Positions 9,067 through 16,742 of a stretch of 64,000 nt of DNA are shown here, piece by piece. Source of the DNA: Flavobacterium sp. ALJ2 (GTDB lineage Bacteria > Bacteroidota > Bacteroidia > Flavobacteriales > Flavobacteriaceae); contig NZ_JADNRC010000003.1 of the NCBI RefSeq assembly GCF_015594725.1, forward strand, positions 124,001 to 188,000. The letters run 5' to 3'. Under the pieces are notes generated by a model, which worked only from the letters and a program-made list of their open reading frames with translations, made no database searches and was not told where the DNA came from. Position 1 is the first letter of the stretch; every line of letters starts with the position of its first letter. A program made the position numbers and the translations under genes.

Positions 9067-9550
9067 AAGTGTACTTACTATTAATAATTAATTTATTTCT
9101 AACTTTTTGCTTTTATTTTGCAAATAATGCAAAAATCATCTTGAATTCAAATATATAAAACGATTTTGTTTTGAAACACTTTTGATAGACTTTTTATCAA
9201 TCTCTAATATTAACTAAAAAAAATGACATTGCAAAAATCTAATTTCTAGTTTTATAAATAAAAATTCATTAATTCATCATATCCTTTTATATGCACATCT
9301 TTTTTTACCAACAGTAAGTAAAAATCGAATATCTATTCTTCAACATTCAATTTATCTATATTCTTTCAGGTTTAATAGTAACCTAAAAAAAATTTCTTAA
9401 TAGATTCTTACTTAATGATGAGATGAAACAGCCATTAGGGCTTTGTTAGTTATAGATTATAAATAACAATTCATCAACTTATAATTAGAAGCAATTCTGT
9501 AGCGTTTTCAATTCTATAAAAAGAATTAGATAGTAATAAAAAACCCGTTA
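9067..9550. other. Gene-free gap upstream of the permease
   Basis: It contains a TATATTTG box on the minus strand at 9148-9155 that could drive the permease, about 80 bases from its start. A small hairpin aggtt/aacct lies at 9368-9384 with an A-run after it. Nothing else was recognised. Confidence 0.4.
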
Positions 9551-10495
9551 TTATATCTTTTGTTTTTTAACAAACTCGTAACTCTCTTCAATTGCTTTCT
9601 CTATATTAATTTGTTGTGCTATAAATTTATTCCTTTCAGATGGCTTTATATTGAATTTAGTACCATTTAAGTCAAAGTCTTTTATCATATTATAAACTGG
9701 CAGATTCATATGTATTTCTTGGTTATCAATTAAACATTCCAGAAATCGTACCGTTTTGGTCTGGCTTTTATTTATATAGGCTTCGAAACCATTTGGTAAA
9801 AACTTAATATTTTCGATTGGTAGATTTAAATCAAAGGCTAAAAATCCATAAATATCTTTAATTGTTTCTTGTGTTTCAAAATCTAAAGGTTCTTTTTGTT
9901 CAAGGTTATAAAACAATTCTCCTTGCAATACGATATCCTCCAATATCTCTTTCTCTAAATTCTTATCAGATAATCCCAGCTCTTCTCTACAATAATCTGC
10001 AAAACGGAAGATAGTATGTTTATGACTTATATTTAAGGTTAATATTTGTGTTTCGGGAACATAATTATTGGTTATATTTTGATATAATGATTTAAACTCT
10101 TTTATCGTTTTATCATTGCCAATCATTATCATTTTTGCCAGTAAAAATTCTATTTGCGTAACCTCTGCACGGTTAATTTTTATTTTACCTACATTATCTA
10201 AGTTTGCATAAATTGTTTGCAAATTATCTAATATCTGATTAAACAGGACAATTTTTTGTTCAAAAACTTTTTCATTACGACTACGTTCTTGTTCTGTTTC
10301 TGACTGTTTATTTAACAAAACCATTGTTATAACAGCCGCGAAGATGGTCCCGAAAATAGCCGCTGCAAACTCCTGAGATGCTTTTTGTCCTAAATTTTCA
10401 AATAAAGGTTCAAAGGCAAGAAAGGAAGAAAATGCAATTATAAAAACAAATAATGCATTTCTAAAATTTTTGTTTTTTCTCAAAAAATCAATCAT
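9551..10495 (-). CDS. Unrecognised membrane-anchored protein
   Basis: A 314-residue protein I cannot assign. It begins with two transmembrane helices (about residues 11-33 and 43-62). A charged coiled-coil-like stretch (about 63-105, NKQSETEQERSRNEK onward) follows, then a soluble alpha/beta region of about 200 residues without a familiar motif. The two-helix hairpin with a cytoplasmic domain resembles many orphan Bacteroidota proteins. It lies in a sparse patch between the permease and another orphan, flanked by long gaps and a decayed frame, which hints at accessory DNA. Confidence 0.7.
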   Translation of the reverse strand: MIDFLRKNKNFRNALFVFIIAFSSFLAFEPLFENLGQKASQEFAAAIFGTIFAAVITMVLLNKQSETEQERSRNEKVFEQKIVLFNQILDNLQTIYANLDNVGKIKINRAEVTQIEFLLAKMIMIGNDKTIKEFKSLYQNITNNYVPETQILTLNISHKHTIFRFADYCREELGLSDKNLEKEILEDIVLQGELFYNLEQKEPLDFETQETIKDIYGFLAFDLNLPIENIKFLPNGFEAYINKSQTKTVRFLECLIDNQEIHMNLPVYNMIKDFDLNGTKFNIKPSERNKFIAQQINIEKAIEESYEFVKKQKI

Positions 10496-11324
10496 ATCAC
10501 TCTTCTTTTAAAATATCCCTCAATATAACTATAATACGTACAATAAAATAATATTTAAAATTATTGATAACTACTTTTTTAATTAACCTAGTATATTGAA
10601 AATCAATATAGAGAACTTATAAAAAAGAGGTGACTAATCAATATCTTACACCATTTAAGTATACTAAGCCATTGCTTTACAAACAGGATTAGGTTAATTT
10701 AAACAATCAGAAAAATTTGTCTATAAGTATCAAAACAATAATAGATTATAACTAAATCTTTCTATTTATTAGACGAAGTATTTAGATTTTCGGTATTAAT
10801 TTAGCAAATAAAACATTACAAAAGATTTAGTAGCAAAAATCAACACCGCAATTGAAACATACCCTCCTATCTGAGTAAAAAAGTAAAATCTCTGTTACCT
10901 CTCTTTTTGATAGTACATTATTGGAAGACAAAATTTTGATAGCAGTTCTTTGACATAAGCCATTCCAATCTTAAAATCTGTATATTTGACTTTAAGAGAA
11001 GCAATTTAAAAAAAACAATACCAATCCATAATTGGGGATCTCTACTTAATCAGTTTAACTATATTAAAAAAAAGGATACCACTTTAATTAAAAAGTCATC
11101 CATTTATTTTTAAACTTACACACTTTTCAGCCTTAGAAAGTTTGTACTGATTGCTTTAAAAAGTGATATTTGGCGTTGGAATAATAATTCAGAAGGATTT
11201 TATTTTGAATAAATTAAAAAAATAAATCCGACAGAGGAATATACAAAATACGCATTACGTATGTTTTTGAGTTATACGATATGCTAAACCAAAAGCCCTC
11301 AAAATTGAACCTATCGAAAAATAA
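10496..11324. other. Long gap with a decayed coding remnant
   Basis: 829 bases lie between divergent orphan genes. The first half shows only AT-rich sequence. The second half holds an in-frame but interrupted reading frame, listed separately. Confidence 0.5.
10943..11287 (+). pseudogene. Decayed reading frame
   Basis: One frame reads for about 115 codons with only two internal stops (11111-11113 and 11210-11212). It yields protein-like text such as SDIWRWNNNSEGFYFE, then after the stop IKKINPTEEYTKYALRMF. There is no plausible start codon. I infer a degraded gene fragment; the family is unknown and chance remains possible in AT-rich DNA. Confidence 0.3.
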
Positions 11325-12347
11325 ATGAAAAAACCAATCACTCTAATTTTTATTTTACTACTTTTTATTTCGGCTAAAGCTCAAGAAAATGAAACATATC
11401 CTCAACTTATTGACGAGAAAGAAGACTATTATACAAATTACTCGTATGAAGATTATAAAAGTCAATATCATCAAGAATATACATTTTACTATAAAAGAGC
11501 CACAACTAAAGACAGTAAAAGTCAAATTAATAACTTACAAGACAGACTTCTTCCTTGGGAAATAATAGATAAATATAATCCAAAATATTTTTTCAATCAA
11601 ATTATCAATTCAATTAGAGTAGAAGATTTTGGAGATGACAAACTCAATATTTCAATGGTTTATGATTTAAGTACCGAACAATTAAAAGAATTTAAACAAA
11701 CACGAGGAATTGTAAATAAGGAAAAATTATTAGACTTATTGCATGTAAATATAATATCTACAGACATCATTAATACAACCACAAATAAACAAATTGAATT
11801 GGACAAATCTTGGACTTCTTTCTGTTGCAATCTCCTACCAAATGATACTCCTACCAAAGAGAGATTCATCTATTATACCTACATAAAAAATAAAAACACA
11901 AACTTCAAAAATCTATCAGGAACCATAACTGTTCAACTTGAGCTTCCAACAGCATATATAGTAAAAGAAATTACTAAAAATGACATCGGTAAAACCATAG
12001 AAATTGCAGAAAATCAAAAAATAAAACTCATTGAATTTGTTGACAATAAAATTCATTTTGAGATACTAAATAAAGAGAAACTAAAATCTGAAATTAAATT
12101 TACAAACGTTTCATCTAATGTAAAAAGCATCTATATGCCAAAATATTTATACCATTTTTTTCGATTAAACCCTAAAATAAAGCACTTAGAATTTGAAAAA
12201 GAATACCAGAAATTACTTGACATAAAAGAAGAAAATTTGGAAGAAAACATAGTCTATGTATACACTCTTAAAGGCAGACCTGAAAAATTTTATTTACTTA
12301 ATAAAAAAACAGTACTAAAGAAAGAAATAGTTTTAAAAATAAACTAA
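11325..12347 (+). CDS. Unrecognised exported protein
   Basis: A 340-residue protein with a clear signal peptide (MKKPITLIFILLLFISAKAQ, cleavage after AQA-type site near residue 20). A Tyr/Asp-rich segment (residues 24-55) follows, then a mainly beta-type domain without known motifs. No membrane anchor or lipobox is seen, so it is probably periplasmic or secreted. The start was chosen because the signal peptide begins directly at the first Met. It is an orphan in the accessory-looking patch next to the decayed frame. Confidence 0.7.
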   Translation: MKKPITLIFILLLFISAKAQENETYPQLIDEKEDYYTNYSYEDYKSQYHQEYTFYYKRATTKDSKSQINNLQDRLLPWEIIDKYNPKYFFNQIINSIRVEDFGDDKLNISMVYDLSTEQLKEFKQTRGIVNKEKLLDLLHVNIISTDIINTTTNKQIELDKSWTSFCCNLLPNDTPTKERFIYYTYIKNKNTNFKNLSGTITVQLELPTAYIVKEITKNDIGKTIEIAENQKIKLIEFVDNKIHFEILNKEKLKSEIKFTNVSSNVKSIYMPKYLYHFFRLNPKIKHLEFEKEYQKLLDIKEENLEENIVYVYTLKGRPEKFYLLNKKTVLKKEIVLKIN

Positions 12348-12439
12348 AAAAAAATCGAACGACAAGGGTCTTTTTTCAGATGGTGTTTCAGATAAGGTGT
12401 TTTTTATAGAATAGAAATGTAACTAAAAAGAAGAAAAAA

Positions 12440-12471
12440 AAGCTGCCTGAAAAATATTTTCCGGACAGCTT
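12440..12471 (-). terminator. Terminator of the distal tRNA-Ser gene
   Basis: Arms aagctgcc and ggacagctt (one bulge) are followed on the minus strand by a run of eight T, 22 bases beyond the tRNA 3' end. Confidence 0.7.
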
Positions 12472-12492
12472 CTTAACTTTTAAAACTTCTAC

Positions 12493-12580
12493 TGGCGGAG
12501 AAAGAGGGATTCGAACCCCCGGACCTGTTACAGTCAACAGTTTTCAAGACTGCCGCATTCGACCGCTCTGCCATTTCTCC
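12493..12580 (-). tRNA. tRNA-Ser (anticodon UGA), CCA encoded
   Basis: The minus strand folds as a class II tRNA with acceptor GGAGAAA/TTTCTCC, discriminator G, anticodon loop CTTGAAA (anticodon TGA), a long variable arm and T-loop GGTTCGAATCC. The 3' CCA is present in the DNA. It decodes UCA and related serine codons. It is the second copy of a tandem pair and has its own TATATTTG box 33 bases upstream. Confidence 0.97.
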
Positions 12581-12612
12581 AGTATATCGCATTCATTATC
12601 TGATTGCGAGTG

Positions 12613-12620
12613 CAAATATA
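12613..12620 (-). promoter_or_regulatory. -7 box (TATATTTG) for the distal tRNA-Ser
   Basis: TATATTTG on the minus strand, 33 bases before the tRNA 5' end, at exactly the same distance as in the duplicate copy. Confidence 0.6.
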
Positions 12621-12786
12621 AGATGCTTTTTTTGATTATAAAAACTTTTTTTTACCCATTTACAAAGAAAATAATATGCTGTAAAAAAACAAGAAACCAT
12701 CTCAAAACAAAAATTTGAAGCAGTTTATAAATTTTATAGCATTTTAATAACTAGGTTTTTGTAAAGTAAGTAAAGTATTAAAATGT

Positions 12787-12812
12787 AAAAAGCACCTCAT
12801 TGAGGTGCTTTT
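12787..12812 (-). terminator. Terminator between the two tRNA-Ser genes
   Basis: The perfect palindrome aaaagcacctca/tgaggtgctttt lies immediately after the 3' end of the proximal tRNA, with a T-run on the minus strand. Confidence 0.75.
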
Positions 12813-12814
12813 CG

Positions 12815-12899
12815 CGGAGAAAGAGGGATTCGAACCCCCGGACCTGTTACAGTCAACAGTTTTCAAGACTGCCGCATTCGACCGCTCTGCCATTTCTCC
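12815..12899 (-). tRNA. tRNA-Ser (anticodon UGA), CCA not encoded
   Basis: The 85 bases are the same as the mature sequence of the neighbouring copy (same acceptor stem, anticodon TGA and variable arm). The gene is followed by CGAA instead of CCA, so CCA must be added after transcription. Both copies sit in a duplicated block that includes the upstream promoter. Confidence 0.97.
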
Positions 12900-12931
12900 A
12901 GTATGTCGCTTTCGTTATCTGATTGCGTGTG

Positions 12932-12939
12932 CAAATATA
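12932..12939 (-). promoter_or_regulatory. -7 box (TATATTTG) for the proximal tRNA-Ser
   Basis: TATATTTG on the minus strand, 33 bases before the tRNA; surrounding bases are largely shared with the other copy. Confidence 0.6.
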
Positions 12940-13050
12940 GGACGCTTTTTCGATTATAAAAACTTTTTCAACGCTTTTTTTACATATTTTTTTACTCGAT
13001 TTTCAAGTACCTAATTATCAGTATTTACAAGTAAAATCTATTACGATTTA

Positions 13051-13449
13051 TTATTCTGGATTATCCAAAATTGACACTGGCTTTTTATTTTCATCCACTG
13101 CTACAAAAGAAAAAGTGCCTGAAACTACAGTTTCTCGAAGTTCAGAATACATTTGTTCCATAAAAATATCTACATGAATTTTACAGCTTGTTCTTCCAAC
13201 ACTAATAACTTTAGCTACTAATTCAATTAAAGTTCCTGCAGGAATCGCTTTTCTAAAATCAATTTGCCCTGTAGATATCGTTACTACTTTCTTTCGACTA
13301 AATCTGGTAGCACATATAAAAGAAACTTCATCCATAAGCTGTAGAGCAGTTCCTCCAAACAATGTATCGTAATGATTCGTTGTATTCGGAAAAACAGCCT
13401 TAAATATGTGCGTTTCAGATTTTGCAATTCTTTCTTCTAGTGTCCCCAT
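13051..13449 (-). CDS. Acyl-CoA thioesterase (hotdog fold)
   Basis: A 132-residue single hotdog-domain protein. The motif NHYDTLFGGTALQLMDEVSF contains the conserved Asn/Asp-Gly-Gly and the helix Asp/Glu of YciA/BFIT-type acyl-CoA hydrolases. FVAVDENKKPV follows near the end. It would hydrolyse acyl-CoA to free acid and CoA in the cytoplasm. It is the last gene of a compact minus-strand operon, five bases after ribB. Confidence 0.88.
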   Translation of the reverse strand: MGTLEERIAKSETHIFKAVFPNTTNHYDTLFGGTALQLMDEVSFICATRFSRKKVVTISTGQIDFRKAIPAGTLIELVAKVISVGRTSCKIHVDIFMEQMYSELRETVVSGTFSFVAVDENKKPVSILDNPE

Positions 13450-13454
13450 ATACT

Positions 13455-14588
13455 TTAGTAATTTACGTATTCTGTTATTTCAAGTCCATAACCTATCATT
13501 CCAACACGTTTTGTTTGTTCAGTATTCGAAACCAATCGAATTTTAGATATATCAATATCATGTAAAATCTGTGCTCCAATGCCATAATCTTTACTATCAA
13601 TGATTACTTTTGGGGCTTTCATTACTCCTTGAGATTGTAATATTTTAAGCTCTGTGATTCGACTCAATAAGTTTACTACTTGCATATCTTGATTAATAAA
13701 CAACACTGCCCCTTTTCCGTCCTCATTAATAACCTTGAACATATCATCTAATTGTTGCTCTGGATTATTAGTTAGAGTACCTAATAGATCATTATTTACC
13801 TGTGAAGAATTAATTCTCGTAAGGATTGACTCGCCTATACTCCAATTTCCTTTAGTCAATGCTATATGGATTTGATTATTGGTAGTTTGCTCATAAGCTC
13901 TTAAACGAAACGTACCGAAACGAGTCTCTATGTCAAAATCTTCTTTTTTAACAATCAAACTATCATGTTGCATTCTATAAGCAACTAAGTCTTCTATAGA
14001 AACCAACTTCAAATTAAATTTCTTTGCCACTTCTACAAGTTGAGGCAAACGAGACATTGTTCCGTCTTCATTTAAAATCTCACAAATTACACCTGCCGGT
14101 TTAAATCCTGCTAATCTTGCAAAATCAATAGCTGCTTCAGTATGCCCAGTTCTTCTTAACACCCCACCTTGTTTAGCTACTAAAGGAAAAATATGTCCTG
14201 GTCTTGCTAGTTCATGTGGTTTTGTATTAGAATCTGTTAATGCCAACACAGTTTGTGATCTATCGGCAGCAGAAATTCCTGTAGTTACTCCATTTCCTTT
14301 TAAATCTACCGAAACTGTAAATGCAGTTTCCATATGATCTGTATTGTTAGTAACCATTGGTTTTAAATCCAACTCTTTACAACGGCTTTCTGTTAATGGT
14401 GCACAAATTAATCCACGTCCGTGTGTTGCCATGAAATTAATCATTTCTGGAGTTACTTTTTCGGCTGCAGCAAGAAAATCACCTTCATTTTCACGATCTT
14501 CATCATCTACTACAATAATTACCTGTCCTTGACGAATAGCTTCGATTGCTTCTTCGATAGTGTTAAGTTGTATTTTATTTGTTGACAT
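13455..14588 (-). CDS. ribB: 3,4-dihydroxy-2-butanone-4-phosphate synthase with degenerate GTP cyclohydrolase II domain
   Basis: A 377-residue protein of RibBA length. Residues 1-205 are an intact DHBP synthase: acidic loop [10 protein letters not shown] (28-37), [18 protein letters not shown] (129-136) and RTGHTEA (146-152). It would convert ribulose 5-phosphate to the four-carbon riboflavin precursor. Residues 210-377 keep the RibA fold outline (ending with [15 protein letters not shown]). They lack the zinc-binding Cys cluster and the RCDCG-type motif needed for GTP cyclohydrolase II. The second half is therefore probably not catalytic. It sits between the lptF/G-type permease and the thioesterase in one operon. 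Confidence 0.93.
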   Translation of the reverse strand: MSTNKIQLNTIEEAIEAIRQGQVIIVVDDEDRENEGDFLAAAEKVTPEMINFMATHGRGLICAPLTESRCKELDLKPMVTNNTDHMETAFTVSVDLKGNGVTTGISAADRSQTVLALTDSNTKPHELARPGHIFPLVAKQGGVLRRTGHTEAAIDFARLAGFKPAGVICEILNEDGTMSRLPQLVEVAKKFNLKLVSIEDLVAYRMQHDSLIVKKEDFDIETRFGTFRLRAYEQTTNNQIHIALTKGNWSIGESILTRINSSQVNNDLLGTLTNNPEQQLDDMFKVINEDGKGAVLFINQDMQVVNLLSRITELKILQSQGVMKAPKVIIDSKDYGIGAQILHDIDISKIRLVSNTEQTKRVGMIGYGLEITEYVNY

Positions 14589-14590
14589 AG

Positions 14591-16042
14591 TTAGGTTTTG
14601 TTTTGAGAAGAAATAAATCTCTCAGAGAATTTTTTAAATAACTTATTTAATGGCGCCAAAACAGCATCCATGCTTATTAATCCAATATCGTTTGTAGCGC
14701 GATACGTTAATAAAACAGCTAATGGCGTAAGTATAAAAGTTGACATCCATGCTCCCATAAAAGGAGTCAATCCGTCTTCTTGTGAAATTCTTTTTCCGAA
14801 GGTATTGATAAAGTGGAAAGTAATAAATATCAAAACCGCAAAAACTATTGGCAAACCAAGTCCTCCTTTACGAATAATTGCTCCTAGTGGCGCACCAATA
14901 AAAAACATTAAAAAACAAGCAAAAGCAATTACAAATTTCTCATAAAGTGCCGTAAGGTGTCGGTTAATATTTCGTTGCTTTTCTTTTAATTCATTTTTAG
15001 TAGAATCAATAGAATACATTGTACTTGTAAGATTGCTACTTGCTACCTTAAGTATTTCGGCCTTTTTATCATTGGTATAAAGCGACAAAAGATCGTTTGG
15101 TAGCGGTTTTTTCTTTTTATCAAGCTTTATTGTAGGCAATCCTTTAGCAATACCCACTTTTTGATTGATATTTTCCGAAAAGGAGAGGATTTCGCTGTCT
15201 AGGTTTTTAGTTAATGAATCTAAGGTATAGCGTAATTCGCTAGCATTAAGCATTCCGTTTGTATTACCAATATCTTGACTATCATCTACCTTATTTAATT
15301 CAGATAAATCGATATTGATAATTTGTTTTTTAAACGCCCCTTTTATAAAAGGCATCTTACTTCTATCTTCGTATTTCTTAGGCGTTACATCTTGATAATA
15401 ATAACCATCATTAAGCACCAGCTGAAGAATACTCGATTTATCATTACTTATTAATTCACCTGTTTTAGATTTAATAACCGTTTTATTTTCACCGCTATTA
15501 TTTGCCTTTTCATGAATAGTTACTCCAGTAAGATTATTTCCGTTTGGACCTGATTTTTTATTAACTTTAATATTATAAAAACCTACATCGCTAAATTGCC
15601 CTTCGGCAATAGCCATAGCGGGCTTGGCTTGTGCGATGCTTTTTCTAAAATTAATAAATTTATACTCCGCATATGGAATAACATTATTTGCAAAAAAGAA
15701 AGCAAGTATACTTAAAAAGCATATGAATACAATTAAACTTCTCATGGCTCGCTGTAGAGAAATCCCTGATGCTTTCATTGCGGCAAACTCATAGTTTTCT
15801 GCTAGATTCCCAAATGTCATAATCGAAGCCAGTAAAACCGATAATGGTAATACCAATGGAATAATTCGGGGCATCGAAAACAACAGGAATTTAACAACTA
15901 AAATTAAATCCAAATCTTTACCCGCCAATTCGGCTATAAACAGCCAAACAGTTTGAAGTATGAATATAAAAAATAGAATTACAAATACAGTAGTAAATGT
16001 AAGAAGAAAAGTCTTTAATAAGTATTTGTCTAAAATTTTCAA
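14591..16042 (-). CDS. LPS export permease, LptF/LptG (YjgP/YjgQ) family
   Basis: A 483-residue protein with three N-terminal membrane helices (MKILDKYLLKTFLLTF start, typical of the family). A periplasmic beta-jellyroll-like region spans about residues 125-345. Three C-terminal helices follow, with the conserved GAPLGAIIRKGGLGLPI segment. It would form the membrane part of the Lpt ABC transporter that lifts LPS towards the outer membrane. It follows lolA by seven bases and precedes ribB by two. Whether it acts as LptF or LptG cannot be told. Confidence 0.88.
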   Translation of the reverse strand: MKILDKYLLKTFLLTFTTVFVILFFIFILQTVWLFIAELAGKDLDLILVVKFLLFSMPRIIPLVLPLSVLLASIMTFGNLAENYEFAAMKASGISLQRAMRSLIVFICFLSILAFFFANNVIPYAEYKFINFRKSIAQAKPAMAIAEGQFSDVGFYNIKVNKKSGPNGNNLTGVTIHEKANNSGENKTVIKSKTGELISNDKSSILQLVLNDGYYYQDVTPKKYEDRSKMPFIKGAFKKQIINIDLSELNKVDDSQDIGNTNGMLNASELRYTLDSLTKNLDSEILSFSENINQKVGIAKGLPTIKLDKKKKPLPNDLLSLYTNDKKAEILKVASSNLTSTMYSIDSTKNELKEKQRNINRHLTALYEKFVIAFACFLMFFIGAPLGAIIRKGGLGLPIVFAVLIFITFHFINTFGKRISQEDGLTPFMGAWMSTFILTPLAVLLTYRATNDIGLISMDAVLAPLNKLFKKFSERFISSQNKT

Positions 16043-16049
16043 CCCGTAA

Positions 16050-16739
16050 TTAGTCTAGTTTATTGATATAGTAATTTGGATATTTACTTTGCACAAAGGT
16101 AAACTGATTTTTTGATAATGGCTGATTGGTTTTAAAAGAATTAACGGTTAATGTAGTTTTTGTTCCGTTCTTACCCATTTCAATTAAATTATAAATATGC
16201 TTTGTTTGTACATCAATCCCTAAAAGAATTTCTTTACGTTGATCTTTAGCACTTGTTGGATTTAATTTAATGTACTGGATTTTTCTTCCTTTTACATTCT
16301 GAACAATATCCATTGTGTATTTATAACCAGAATTAAAAAAAGTCAACATTTTTGAAGGTGTAATTGCATTATCATCTTTCTCGTTGACTCTAGAAATAGA
16401 GATTTCTTCGTCTTCTGGAACAATTGTATATGTTTTTTGGCCGTCAAAAATCTTTGTAACTCCCATAAAATTCAACACAAATTGATTTCCTTTTATGGTA
16501 ACATTTCCTTTACTGTCCTGATTAATGTTCTCTTTGGCATTATTCAAAGTGTATTTAAAATCAATTACAATATTATCGTAACTTTTTACCTTTGCAGTTA
16601 CCTGATCTAATAATTCTTTTGCTTTTTTATCTTGGGCCTGAGTAGAAAAAGTAACAAGGAATAAAAAAACAATTTGAAAAACCTTTTTAGTCAGGTTGTT
16701 TACATTATTTTTTTTGAAGTTTAGAATCGTTGATTTCAT
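16050..16739 (-). CDS. lolA: LolA-like outer membrane lipoprotein carrier
   Basis: A 229-residue exported protein. A signal peptide (about residues 20-36, ending TFSTQAQD) follows an extended polar N-terminus, so a later start is possible. The body has the LolA pattern: ELLDQVTAKVKSYDNIVIDF, 'GNQFVLNFMG', 'VIFDG.KTYTIVPEDEEI' and C-terminal beta strands. It would ferry lipoproteins across the periplasm. It is placed directly between ftsK and the Lpt permease, which fits an envelope role. Confidence 0.85.
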   Translation of the reverse strand: MKSTILNFKKNNVNNLTKKVFQIVFLFLVTFSTQAQDKKAKELLDQVTAKVKSYDNIVIDFKYTLNNAKENINQDSKGNVTIKGNQFVLNFMGVTKIFDGQKTYTIVPEDEEISISRVNEKDDNAITPSKMLTFFNSGYKYTMDIVQNVKGRKIQYIKLNPTSAKDQRKEILLGIDVQTKHIYNLIEMGKNGTKTTLTVNSFKTNQPLSKNQFTFVQSKYPNYYINKLD

Positions 16740-16742
16740 GAT

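Noticed and set aside
9551-12347. A toxin-antitoxin or defence island in the orphan patch
   Set aside because: The two orphan proteins have a membrane hairpin and a signal peptide respectively, with no nuclease, kinase, ATPase or helix-turn-helix motif to support such a call.
12805-13014. Plus-strand frame of 69 codons across the proximal tRNA-Ser
   Set aside because: It is the antisense of a tRNA gene; the EGFEPP-type peptide is a familiar false prediction over tRNA genes.
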